Positions 52,881 through 62,551 of a DNA stretch of 64,000 nucleotides are shown here, piece after piece. The notes under the pieces were generated by a model, which made no database searches, was not told the DNA's origin, and saw nothing but the letters and a program-made list of their open reading frames with translations. How positions within the stretch are numbered: the stretch's first letter is position 1; each line of letters begins with the position of its first letter. Made by a program: the position numbers and the translations under genes. This stretch comes from Mycolicibacterium sarraceniae (GTDB lineage: Bacteria > Actinomycetota > Actinomycetes > Mycobacteriales > Mycobacteriaceae), in NCBI RefSeq assembly GCF_010731875.1, contig NZ_AP022595.1, positions 1,054,001 to 1,118,000 of the forward strand, given 5' to 3'.

Positions 52881-53084
52881 TTAGACGTTCGTGTTGAGCG
52901 CGCGGTTGATGATGTTGGTCAGGGCGCCGACGATCGAGTCGCCGGTGACCACGCTGTACAGGATGGCGCCGAACGCTGCGGCGGCGATCGTGCCGATCGC
53001 GTACTCGACGGTGGACATCCCTGCGTCGTCGACCACCGCTATCGCGATTCGAGCCTTCAACTGTCGAATCATGTTGGCGAACAA
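52881..53084 (-). CDS. DUF4244 Flp-pilin-like peptide (Rv3656c-like)
   Basis: A 67-residue peptide. TTG 53084 is favoured because AGAGAGG lies 7 nt upstream; ATG 53072 is the alternative. After a basic leader (MIRQLKARIAIAVV) comes DDAGMSTVEYAIGTIAAAAF, in which Glu five residues into the helix after Met-Ser-Thr-Val is the signature of Flp-type prepilins. This would be the main structural subunit of any Tad pilus-like fibre. Confidence 0.88.
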   Translation of the reverse strand: MFANMIRQLKARIAIAVVDDAGMSTVEYAIGTIAAAAFGAILYSVVTGDSIVGALTNIINRALNTNV

Positions 53085-53099
53085 TACTTTTCCTCTCTA

Positions 53100-53672
53100 T
53101 CACAGAATTCCCGACGAGAACACGTCCCCGGCCAAGCCGGCGACCACTGGCACAATGCCCAGGCAGATGAATGCGGGCAGGAAGCACAGCCCCAGCGGCC
53201 CGGCGATCAGCACCGATGCCCGCTCGGCAGCCGCCGAGGCAGCGTGGCCGGCATCCTGGCGGGACTGCTCGGCCAGTTCGGCCACTCCCTGCGCCAGCGC
53301 ACTGCCCGATGAGGCCGACCTGCGCGCGAGGCGGGCCAGCGCCTCGCCACCGTCGGCCGCTTCTGCCGGACGAGACCAGGCGGTGTCCGGGTCTGCCCCC
53401 AACGCCAGCAGGTCGGCGGCCCGGCGCAACACCGCGCCCAGCAGTTTCGGGGCTGACGGTGCCGTCGCCGTGGCAGCCGCGGCCACCGACATCCCGGCGG
53501 CCAGGCACACCGCGAAAACATCGAGTGCGGACGCGGTGGCCAGTGGATCAGCGGTGCGCCGATGCCGAACCTGCACGGCGCGAACCGGCTCCACTCCGAC
53601 CAGGCGGCGCACCGCAACCGGACCCGGTGCTAGCAGTATCGCGGCGGCCAATAGTATTGCGGCAGAACTCAT
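53100..53672 (-). CDS. TadC-like type II secretion system F-domain protein (Rv3657c-like)
   Basis: A 190-residue inner-membrane protein with one T2SS-F domain, expected to form the platform for pilin assembly. Hydrophobic helices occur at the N-terminus (SSAAILLAAAILLAPGPVAV) and near the end (LIAGPLGLCFLPAFICLGIV). ALAQGVAELAEQSRQDAGHA is the cytoplasmic helical bundle between them. The start overlaps the upstream gene stop by 4 nt. Confidence 0.87.
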   Translation of the reverse strand: MSSAAILLAAAILLAPGPVAVRRLVGVEPVRAVQVRHRRTADPLATASALDVFAVCLAAGMSVAAAATATAPSAPKLLGAVLRRAADLLALGADPDTAWSRPAEAADGGEALARLARRSASSGSALAQGVAELAEQSRQDAGHAASAAAERASVLIAGPLGLCFLPAFICLGIVPVVAGLAGDVFSSGIL

Positions 53673-54448
53673 ATCAGAAGCCGATCGGTAATGCGGTCAG
53701 CCCACGCCAGGCCCGCGCAGACCAGGACAGTGCCTGCGATGAGCAGCCCGCCGCCGACCCCGCCACCGACCAGAAACCGGACAGGATGCGCACCGATCAA
53801 CTCCCCCAGCAGAACACCGAGTAGCGGTAAGCCCGCCAGGATCGCTGCGGTGGCTCGCGCGCCGGCCAGCCCGGCCTCGACCCGGGCTGTGAACCGTTGC
53901 CGTTCGATGATGTCTCGTTGGGCAGCACGGATCAGCGCGGCCATCGCCAGACCGTGGTCGGCGGCCAACTGCCAACACACCGCGAGCCGATCCCACTGCG
54001 CGGGAACCGATGTCGCGCCGGCAACCGCCCGCAGCCCCGCTCCGACGTCGGCACCCAGTCCGGCTCGAGCGGCAACCGCCCGTAATGCGCTACCGATCGT
54101 GCCGTCAGACTCACGGGCGGCAATGGCGAAAGCGCGCACCGGATGTGCTCCGACCCTCAACTCGCCGACCAAAGTCTCCATCGCGCCCGCCAACGTCTGG
54201 CCCGCTCGGGCACGGTCTTGATCCCGACGGCGCCGACGGCCGCGAGCGAGCAGCGTGGCCCCCAGCACTGCCGAGGCGAGCAGGACGGTAGGCGGCAGCA
54301 CCGCCACGATGACAACGGCGCCGGCGATCAGCGCAGGGCCCCGCACCCCGATCCGTGGCGTCGCCAAACCCAACCGCCAGCGCGGCGGCGGGGGTGCGGC
54401 CAGTACGGCGATCGCCAAGAGCACGGCCGCCACCGGTATGCCGGTCAT
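53669..54448 (-). CDS. TadB-like type II secretion system F-domain protein (Rv3658c-like)
   Basis: A 259-residue membrane protein from ATG 54448 (ATGA overlap with the ATPase gene). It has N-terminal helices (GIPVAAVLLAIAVLAA and GPALIAGAVVIVAVLPPTV), a cytoplasmic T2SS-F region (DRLAVCWQLAADHGLAMAAL, then IRAAQRDIIERQRF) and two C-terminal helices. It works with the TadC-like protein as the second platform component. Confidence 0.88.
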   Translation of the reverse strand: MTGIPVAAVLLAIAVLAAPPPPRWRLGLATPRIGVRGPALIAGAVVIVAVLPPTVLLASAVLGATLLARGRRRRRDQDRARAGQTLAGAMETLVGELRVGAHPVRAFAIAARESDGTIGSALRAVAARAGLGADVGAGLRAVAGATSVPAQWDRLAVCWQLAADHGLAMAALIRAAQRDIIERQRFTARVEAGLAGARATAAILAGLPLLGVLLGELIGAHPVRFLVGGGVGGGLLIAGTVLVCAGLAWADRITDRLLI

Positions 54449-55608
54449 GACCGTCGCGTTTCGATCAGCGTTGCCAATTGCTCGTGACCGCGCTGCCAAC
54501 CGCGGTCGGCATGCCAGGCGGTCACCGCATGCACCGCACCGGTGTCCGCTCGACACAGCACCGCGACCTCAAGCAGTCGGCGCGACCCGTTACGGCCACG
54601 GCCCACATGGACCACGACCTGAACCGCGGCCGCCAGTTGGCTGTGCAGCGCGGCGCGGTCGAGCCCGCCGAGGGCAGCGAGCGCCTCCAGCCGTGCCGGC
54701 ACCTCGGCGGGGCTGTTGGCATGCACTGTCCCGGCCCCGCCGTCGTGGCCGGTATTCAGCGCGGTCAGCAGATCGACGACCTCGGCTCCGCGTACCTCGC
54801 CCACGACAATCCGGTCCGGCCGCATTCGCAGGGCCTGGCGGACCAACTGCCGCACGGTGACTTCACCGGCCCCTTCCACGTTGGCAGCGCGGGCTACCAA
54901 CCGCACGAGATGTGGATGCGGCGGCGCGAGTTCGGGAGCGTCTTCCACGCACACGATCCGCTCCGAGGATGAGACCGCGCCGAGCGCCGCCGCCAGCAGC
55001 GTGGTCTTGCCGGCGCCGGTGCCGCCAGAGATAAGGAACGCCAGCCGCGCCTCAATGATGCCGGTGAGCAGCTCTGCGGCTTCGGGCCCGATCGCGCCGG
55101 CCTCGATCAGGGCGGCGAGGTCCTGGGTGGCCGGCCGCAGCACCCGCAGCGACAGACAGGTTCCGGCTGCGGCGACCGGCGGCAGCACGGCATGCAAGCG
55201 GACCGAGAACTCGCCGGTGCCCAACCCGCTCAGTTGTCCGTCCACCCACGGCTGAGCGTCATCCAGTCGCCGGCCCGCGGCGACCGCCAGGCGTTGAGCC
55301 AGCCGGCGGACCGCGGCTTCGTCGGCGAATCGCACCGTCGTGGTCCGCAGCCCCTGACCGTCGTCGACCCATACCGCGTGAGGGGCGGTGACCAGGACAT
55401 CTGTCGTTCCCGGTGCACGCAGCAACGGCTCCAACAGGCCGGCACCGGTCAGCTCGGTCTGCAGCATCCGCAGATTGGACAGCACCTCGGTGTCCCCGAG
55501 CACTCCTCCGGACTCGGCCCGGATCGCGGCGGCAACGGCCGCGGGCCGCAACGACGACGACTCGGTGGCCAACCGCTCGCGGACCCGCTCGACCAGTGAA
55601 GCGCTCAT
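54445..55608 (-). CDS. TadA-type secretion ATPase (Rv3659c-like)
   Basis: Hexameric ATPase of 387 residues that powers Flp/Tad pilus assembly. The Walker A is FLISGGTGAGKTTLLAAALG, the Asp box region IVCVEDAPELAPPHPHLVRL, the Walker B MRPDRIVVGEVRGAEVVDLL and the His box NTGHDGGAGTVHANSP. It is single-domain with a short N-terminal helical region as in CpaF/TadA. It overlaps ssd by 4 nt. Confidence 0.93.
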   Translation of the reverse strand: MSASLVERVRERLATESSSLRPAAVAAAIRAESGGVLGDTEVLSNLRMLQTELTGAGLLEPLLRAPGTTDVLVTAPHAVWVDDGQGLRTTTVRFADEAAVRRLAQRLAVAAGRRLDDAQPWVDGQLSGLGTGEFSVRLHAVLPPVAAAGTCLSLRVLRPATQDLAALIEAGAIGPEAAELLTGIIEARLAFLISGGTGAGKTTLLAAALGAVSSSERIVCVEDAPELAPPHPHLVRLVARAANVEGAGEVTVRQLVRQALRMRPDRIVVGEVRGAEVVDLLTALNTGHDGGAGTVHANSPAEVPARLEALAALGGLDRAALHSQLAAAVQVVVHVGRGRNGSRRLLEVAVLCRADTGAVHAVTAWHADRGWQRGHEQLATLIETRRS

Positions 55609-56672
55609 GCCGCCCGCACCTGGGTGCCGACCGGCAATACCTCGAGGACCGCACGGGCGGCTGTGCCTAGCGGGGACCGCCGCCGTAGGCGTAGACCACC
55701 GCGCTCCAGGCGTTCGGCGAGCCTGGGTTCAGGACGCATCGCCGCCAACAGTGGCAGCCCCGCGACCTGGGCCGCCTCGACCGCCCGCAGTCCACCCGGA
55801 GTCGGCCCACGAACCACCAGGCCGACGTTCGGGTTGATTTCACACAGCACCGGCGCCACCGTGGAGGCGGCCGCGACACCCCGCACATCGCAGGTGGTGA
55901 TCACGACGACCAGGTCTGCGCGGTCGAGGGTGCCGGCAACAGCCGAAGTCATTCTCCGCGGCAGATCGCAGATCACGAGCATTCCTCCCCTTCGGCCCGC
56001 GTCGACCACCGCGTCGGCCGCCCCGGCATCCACCTCGTAGCCGTGCCGCGCGCCCGACAGCACGCTCACTCCGTGATGGTTGGGTAGTGCGTCGCGGACC
56101 GCAGCCCAGGCCAGCCGACCCCCGCGCAGGCTCAGGTCGGGCCAGCGCAGGCCCGGCACCAATTCACTGCCCAGGAGCAGATCGATCCCGCCACCCCAGG
56201 GGTCGAGGTCGACGAGCAGCGATGCCGACGCAACCTGGGCGAGCGCGGTAGCGAAGGTCGACGCGCCCGCGCCGCCACGACCGCCGGTCACGGCGATCAC
56301 CCGGCCGGCACGCGGCGCCTCCCGCGCTGTCTCGGCAGCATCGACGAGATGCCGAACCAGATCGCCGTCCTGGGCCGGAAGTGCACAAACGTGCTGCGCG
56401 CCAACGGCCATCGCGGCCGCCCACGTCGGCCCCTCCGGCTCGGTCGATGCGATCAGAATCACCCCGTCGCGCCGGGGCAGGCCGTCGTGTTCGCACTGCC
56501 GGGCCGTTTCTTCGTCGAGCAGGATCGCGACCGCGGCCGACCACGCCTTACGGGTGAGAGGTGCGGAGGCCGCCACTGGTCGCAGTCCAGCGGCGGCGGC
56601 GACCCGGTCAGCCTGCTCACGGAGTTCGGGTTCGGCGAGGAGGATCACGACGACGTCCGGATTGGTGCTCAC
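55605..56672 (-). CDS. ssd: Ssd/CpaE-TadZ-like ParA-family protein (Rv3660c-like)
   Basis: A 355-residue protein from GTG 56672. An N-terminal receiver-like region is followed by a MinD/ParA ATPase fold with a deviant Walker A, VTGGRGGAGASTFATALA, where Lys is missing, then SLLVDLDPWGGGIDLLLG and LVVVITTCDVRGVAAA. In M. tuberculosis it is called septum-site-determining protein Ssd and affects division and dormancy genes. As first gene of a tad operon it more closely fits TadZ/CpaE, which localises the pilus machine. Both roles may apply. Confidence 0.9.
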   Translation of the reverse strand: MSTNPDVVVILLAEPELREQADRVAAAAGLRPVAASAPLTRKAWSAAVAILLDEETARQCEHDGLPRRDGVILIASTEPEGPTWAAAMAVGAQHVCALPAQDGDLVRHLVDAAETAREAPRAGRVIAVTGGRGGAGASTFATALAQVASASLLVDLDPWGGGIDLLLGSELVPGLRWPDLSLRGGRLAWAAVRDALPNHHGVSVLSGARHGYEVDAGAADAVVDAGRRGGMLVICDLPRRMTSAVAGTLDRADLVVVITTCDVRGVAAASTVAPVLCEINPNVGLVVRGPTPGGLRAVEAAQVAGLPLLAAMRPEPRLAERLERGGLRLRRRSPLGTAARAVLEVLPVGTQVRAA

Positions 56673-56802
56673 TCATGCAGCGTCGGATGTCCGAGCACAG
56701 CGCGCCAGAGAGCCGGGGCGCGATTGGGGATGAACGCGGATCTGGGGATGACAGGCGTCACCCGATGGGTGGCGCGGCGGAGGAAACGGGTAGCCACAAA
56801 GT

Positions 56803-56836
56803 GATCCCGGCAAGGTTTCTTGAGTTTGCCGGGATC
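56803..56836. repeat. Stable hairpin between ssd and the 6C RNA
   Basis: GATCCCGGCAA (56803-56813) and TTGCCGGGATC (56826-56836) pair over 11 bp with a 12-nt loop. On the plus strand it is followed by TACAGATTTTTA, resembling a terminator; on the minus strand it would lie in the ssd leader downstream of the 6C gene. Confidence 0.6.
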
Positions 56837-56852
56837 TACAGATTTTTACTGG

Positions 56853-56950
56853 AGAAAAGAGACGACCCTCGCCAGGGGGGAGGAGGCGAGGGTCGTCGTG
56901 TATCAGCCCCGGGGGGTCGGGCTGATACACACTCGGCATAAGCCGAATAT
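56853..56950 (-). ncRNA. 6C small RNA (B11-like)
   Basis: The minus strand forms a short 5' hairpin (GGCATA/TATGCC) and two strong hairpins: TGTATCAGCCC/GGGCTGATACA with loop GACCCCCCG, and GACGACCCTCGCC/GGCGAGGGTCGTC with loop TCCTCCCCCCT. Each loop carries six C residues, the defining feature of the actinobacterial 6C RNA. The second stem is followed by TCTTTTCT, an intrinsic terminator. The location between the ssd and Rv3661 homologues equals that of M. tuberculosis B11. Known 6C RNAs pair through the C-rich loops with G-rich leader sequences of target mRNAs. No protein gene is seen in 56673-57106. Confidence 0.92.
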
Positions 56951-56955
56951 GCCCT

Positions 56956-56961
56956 ACTATA
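56956..56961 (-). promoter_or_regulatory. -10 element of the 6C RNA promoter
   Basis: TATAGT on the minus strand, about 6 nt upstream of the first 6C bases, is a near-consensus housekeeping -10. A TTGCGC lies upstream at a longer than usual spacing (19 nt). The same AT-rich patch read forward (TACTATA) could serve the Rv3661-like gene. Confidence 0.65.
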
Positions 56962-57106
56962 CACACGGCGATGTGGAGTCGCGCAAGTGTTGCCACCACT
57001 TCGAAACCATGTATTCGCTGAGAAAATGCAGGGTGCGACACGTGGCTTGGCCTGCCACTTTGGGCCCGGCCTCGGACCTGAGTCATACCGGCCTATCCTG
57101 AGTGAC

Positions 57107-57964
57107 GTGACCGACCCCGTCTCGGACGCAGACCAGCTAATCGATCCTCGACTCGGGCCGGTGGCCGGCAGCCCGTCTCGCACCGCTGCCTTTTTCGATC
57201 TGGACAAGACCGTCATTGCCAAGTCAAGCACGCTCGCTTTCAGCAAACCCTTCTTCAATCAAGGGCTGCTCAATCGACGGGCCGTGCTGAAGTCCAGCTA
57301 CGCCCAGTTCCTCTTCCTGATGTCCGGTGCCGACCACGATCAGATGGACCGGATGCGGTCCTATGTCACCGCGATGTGCGCCGGCTGGGACGCCGAACAG
57401 GTCAGAGCAATCGTCACCGAGACGCTGCACGACATCGTCGACCCCTTGGTCTTCGCCGAAGCTGCCGAACTGATCGCCGACCATCGACTCTGTGGTCGTG
57501 ACGTGGTGATCGTGTCCGCATCGGGGGAAGAGATCGTCGCCCCGATCGCCCGTGCATTGGGTGCCACCCACGCGATGGGCACCCGGATGGTCACCGAGAA
57601 CGGGAAGTACACCGGCGAGGTTGCTTTCTATTGCTACGGCGAGGCCAAGGGTGCGGCCATCCGCGAACTCGCCGCGTTGGAGGGCTACTCGCTCGAACAC
57701 TGCTACGCCTACTCCGACTCCATCACCGACCTCTCGATGTTGCACGCGGTCGGTCACCCGGCCGTCGTCAATCCCGACCGCGCGTTACGCAAGGAGGCCA
57801 CGGCCCAGGACTGGCCGGTTCTGACGTTCCTGCGGCCGGTGCCTCTGCGAGACCGCATTCCAGCGCCGTCAGGGGCTGCCGTGGCCACCACCGCGGCGTT
57901 GGGTGTCAGCGCGTTGGCCGCCGGAGCGTTGACGTATTCGGTGTTGCGGCGGTTGTCTTTCTAA
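57107..57964 (+). CDS. HAD-IB (SerB-like) phosphatase with C-terminal membrane helix (Rv3661-like)
   Basis: A 285-residue protein from GTG 57107. HAD motif I is AAFFDLDKTVIAKSS (Asp nucleophile), motif II VVIVSASGEEIVAPIA, and motif III with CYAYSDSITDLSMLHAVG. The family (HAD-SF-IB, PSP-like) includes phosphoserine- and lysophosphatidic-acid-type phosphatases, so the substrate is open. The end, VATTAALGVSALAAGALTY, is a hydrophobic segment that may anchor it to the membrane. The frame upstream of 57107 covers the 6C region and is not coding. Confidence 0.9.
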   Translation: MTDPVSDADQLIDPRLGPVAGSPSRTAAFFDLDKTVIAKSSTLAFSKPFFNQGLLNRRAVLKSSYAQFLFLMSGADHDQMDRMRSYVTAMCAGWDAEQVRAIVTETLHDIVDPLVFAEAAELIADHRLCGRDVVIVSASGEEIVAPIARALGATHAMGTRMVTENGKYTGEVAFYCYGEAKGAAIRELAALEGYSLEHCYAYSDSITDLSMLHAVGHPAVVNPDRALRKEATAQDWPVLTFLRPVPLRDRIPAPSGAAVATTAALGVSALAAGALTYSVLRRLSF

Positions 57965-57992
57965 CGCGACCAAACCGTTGCCTTGCTACCCC

Positions 57993-58021
57993 TTGCTGTG
58001 ATGGGGGTCACGGAGTACAAA
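57993..58021 (+). promoter_or_regulatory. Candidate promoter of the Ms1-like RNA
   Basis: TTGCTG (57993-57998) and TACAAA (58016-58021) are separated by exactly 17 nt, placing a start site near 58028, just at the beginning of the non-coding stretch. Confidence 0.5.
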
Positions 58022-58027
58022 GGAGGC

Positions 58028-58325
58028 ACGGACGTCTGGGAAGGCCAAGATAGCGTCGGAAGAGAAGGCACTATCTCCCGACTCAAGCGTTCCAGCACGG
58101 TTCCCGGCACCCACGCGGAGCATGCCGCGATAATAGCAGAAGTGTTGCGGGCCTGCGTAATTGCGAAAAGCGAACAGACATAACGTCCCCTTGGGTGGGG
58201 ATGTCACCGAAGCGCATCGCGAGACCGCCGAGGCCAACCCACGCAGCCCACCTGGCACGCTTGGTAACCAGGAAACCGTGTTAGCGGGCGGCGAGCTGAA
58301 GCAATTCGGATCGCCGCCCGCTTCG
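58028..58325 (+). ncRNA. Ms1/MTS2823-like RNA polymerase-binding RNA
   Basis: A 372-nt gap between the Rv3661 and Rv3662c homologues contains no convincing protein gene. In M. tuberculosis the abundant RNA MTS2823 and in M. smegmatis Ms1 (about 300 nt, binds core RNA polymerase in stationary phase) lie at this position. A -35/-10 pair at 57993-58021 and the strong hairpin at 58283-58322 bracket about 300 nt, the expected length. The assignment rests on synteny, size and lack of coding; I could not align the sequence to a reference. Confidence 0.7.
58283..58322. terminator. Strong hairpin ending the Ms1-like RNA and the convergent gene
   Basis: AGCGGGCGGCGA and TCGCCGCCCGCT pair perfectly over 12 bp around a 16-nt loop. 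It lies 14 nt downstream of the stop of the minus-strand gene and at the 3' end of the predicted plus-strand RNA. T tracts are weak on both sides, so it is a bidirectional hairpin terminator of the mycobacterial type. Confidence 0.7.
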
Positions 58326-58336
58326 CTGCGCAGCCA

Positions 58337-59119
58337 TCACTTCGATGCGGCTTCTGCGATCGACATCGCCTCGCGCGCACCATCTTCCAAGGCCTGACAG
58401 CTCATCAGCACCCAGGCGCCGACGGCCGCGGGTGCGCCCGTCGCGAACGCGCTAGCGCACGACGCGTATTCATCGGCACGGCGCATCCAGAACACCTCGG
58501 GCACTCCCAACCCATGCGGGTCCAGGCCGGTCGCCATTGTCACGAGCCGCGACACCGCGCGCGCCACAACACCGTCGCCGGCACCGAACGGTGCCAGGGT
58601 CAGTAGTTCACCGTGCGCGACGGCGGCCAGCACCGGGGCCGGAGCGTTACTTCCACCGGTCACCAACCGGGTGACCAAATCTAGCCGCGCGGCCACCTCC
58701 GGATCCTGTCGCGGCCGGCCCAGCAGATCCTCGTCGACCAGATCGGCCGCGGCCAGGGCGTGCAAGCGGGCCAGGGCCTGTAAGGGCGCGCGCTGCCAGA
58801 CGCCGAGGAGATTGGTGGTTCCCCCCTCCAGCGCTTGACCGACCCGCAGCGCCCCCGCCAAGACCGGATCGTTCGGCTCGACGCGGGAACCATCCAGTTG
58901 CACCGCGCCACCATCGATGGCTGACGACGACCGCGCTCCACGCACCGCCGACTCGGCGGCAGTGACGGGCCAATTACGCAAATTGGTGCGGTGCCGGTGC
59001 GCCTTGGCCAAGGCATCCCGGGCCGCCTCGGCAGCACCCGCCACCCCGGGCAGATCCAGCAGCGGAGCCAAGAGATCACTCACGTTCACAGACGCTATCG
59101 GCGGCAACACGGCCACCAT
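58337..59119 (-). CDS. Conserved hypothetical protein with Fic-like inhibitory-helix motif (Rv3662c-like)
   Basis: A 260-residue, Ala/Leu-rich, mostly helical protein from ATG 59119; the longer frame upstream is antisense of acs. SAVRGARSSSAIDGGAVQL resembles the S-x-x-I-E/D-G region at the N-terminus of Fic proteins, but the HPFx(D/E)GNGR catalytic motif is absent, so AMPylation activity is not expected. LLTLAPFGAGDGVVARAVSR is the only other striking block; it sits where Fic proteins have their catalytic loop. The function is unknown. Confidence 0.8.
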   Translation of the reverse strand: MVAVLPPIASVNVSDLLAPLLDLPGVAGAAEAARDALAKAHRHRTNLRNWPVTAAESAVRGARSSSAIDGGAVQLDGSRVEPNDPVLAGALRVGQALEGGTTNLLGVWQRAPLQALARLHALAAADLVDEDLLGRPRQDPEVAARLDLVTRLVTGGSNAPAPVLAAVAHGELLTLAPFGAGDGVVARAVSRLVTMATGLDPHGLGVPEVFWMRRADEYASCASAFATGAPAAVGAWVLMSCQALEDGAREAMSIAEAASK

Positions 59120-59221
59120 TAACCGGGTCTTCGCGTGCCGTTCGGCGCGCGACAGGAACCGCCCGCCGATCAATGTGACGTGCCAACGCCGATGCGACGC
59201 TCGGTGACTACGCTCACAGGC

Positions 59222-61176
<1,955 letters not shown>

Positions 61177-61180
<4 letters not shown>

Positions 61181-61893
61181 GAAGGCAACGCGTCTGTGGT
61201 CGGGACGAACCCGGTGCCGGGGCGGTTCTTGCCGGCGATGTCACCGAGGATCGCGTTGATCGACATCGTCACCGCCGGTGTGTGCAGCGGGATGAACTTG
61301 ACGACGCAGGTTGGCAGGTCTTCGCTGAACGCGCCGTGGATCATGCCGACCAGCTTGTTGTTGACCGTCACCGGTGCACCGGAGTCACCCGGCTGGCCGC
61401 ACACCTGGTTGACGATCGTGCCCGGATTCTGGCCCGGGCCCCAGGTGACACCGCACGAGTAACCGGTGGTCCGGCCCAGCTTGCAAGCGATCTCCCCGAA
61501 GGTCGGGTCGGGCCCGATGCCGTCGATCACGAAGCCCTTGTAGTTCGAGACCGGCTGCACCTTGGCGGGATCGAAACGGATCACCGCATAGTCGAGGTTG
61601 TCGTTACCGGCGACCATCGTGCCGATCACCCCGTCATCCGGCCGGTCCTCGGAGCCCACCTGGGCACCCGGGCCACCACAGTGCGCAGAGGTGAACCCGA
61701 TGAGCGCGCCGGTGTTGTCGGTACCGATGGAGGTCAGCGTGCAGTAGGTGTCGCCGTTGACGACGATGCCGGCCCCGCCGCCGATCGGCACCTTGCCATC
61801 GGCCACGGCGGCCGGTGCAGGGATGAGAATCAGCGTGCCGAGTGCCAGGGCAACAGCCCCCGCCTTGCGCCGAACAGGCTGCGCCCTCGTCAC
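61177..61893 (-). CDS. Secreted chymotrypsin-like serine protease (Rv3668c-like)
   Basis: Exported S1-fold protease of 238 residues. GTG 61893 is preferred because GGAGG lies 6 nt upstream; the TTG two codons earlier would abut that site. A signal peptide (KAGAVALALGTLILIPAPAA, cleavage near AVADG) precedes the catalytic triad: His in FTSAHCGGPG, Asp in NLDYAVIRFD, Ser in CGQPGDSGAPVTV. Paired Cys (TYCTL with AHC, KLGRTTGYSC, VCGQP) suggest disulphides. Tail to tail with acs, overlapping by 4 nt. Confidence 0.92.
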
Positions 61894-62038
61894 TGGCAAC
61901 CTCCATCACAGTCCGCCCCAACACAGCGAGTCTAGCGTGGTCACACCCGTAGCTTGCGTAACAGCTCAGTGGGTATCCGGCTGCGAGTCCGGCATGGCAA
62001 CATGAACCGCGACGACAGCGAACAGTTGGAGGACAGCC

Positions 62039-62551
62039 GTGAGCAATGGCGATCGCACGAACGGGGTACCCGCCACCGTTACCTCGATTCCGCTGGTGGA
62101 CCCGAACGCGGTACCCGCCAATCCCTCCATCGGCGACTTGGTGAAAGACGCCACCGCCCAGGTCTCGACCCTCGTGCGCGCGGAGGTCGAGCTGGCCAAG
62201 GCGGAGATCACCCGCGATGTGAAAAAGGGCCTGACCGGCAGCGTCTTCTTCATCCTCGCGCTGGTCGTGCTGTTCTACTCGACGTTCTTCCTGTTCTTCT
62301 TCCTCGCCGAGCTGCTCGACACCTGGCTGTGGCGCTGGGTGGCCTTCCTCATCGTCTTCCTCCTGATGGTGGTCACCACCGCGGTGTTCGCCCTACTGGG
62401 CTATCTCAAAGTGCGCCGGATCCGCGGGCCGCAACAGACCATCGAATCGGTGGGTGAGCTCCGCGATGCGCTGGCACCCGGCCACGACAAGCCGGCCGGC
62501 CAGGTCGCCACCACCAGCAGCACGCCGCCCAAGGACCCGTCGGGCTGGTGA
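62039..62551 (+). CDS. Phage-holin-superfamily-6-like membrane protein (Rv3669-like)
   Basis: A 170-residue protein from GTG 62039 with GGAGGA 5 nt upstream. A charged amphipathic region VSTLVRAEVELAKAEITRDV leads into two adjacent hydrophobic helices (FFILALVVLFYSTFFLFFFL and VAFLIVFLLMVVTTAVFALL), the layout of putative actinobacteriophage holin/Phage_holin_3_6 family proteins. The tail is polar. It is probably a membrane-topology or stress protein rather than a lysis factor, since no prophage genes are nearby. It overlaps ephE by one base (TGATG). Confidence 0.85.
   Translation: MSNGDRTNGVPATVTSIPLVDPNAVPANPSIGDLVKDATAQVSTLVRAEVELAKAEITRDVKKGLTGSVFFILALVVLFYSTFFLFFFLAELLDTWLWRWVAFLIVFLLMVVTTAVFALLGYLKVRRIRGPQQTIESVGELRDALAPGHDKPAGQVATTSSTPPKDPSGW

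Noticed and set aside
57983..58183. Plus-strand frame of 66 codons in the Ms1 region
   Set aside because: Codon use is not typical of this genome, the start sits upstream of the predicted promoter -10, and the locus is better explained by a non-coding RNA.
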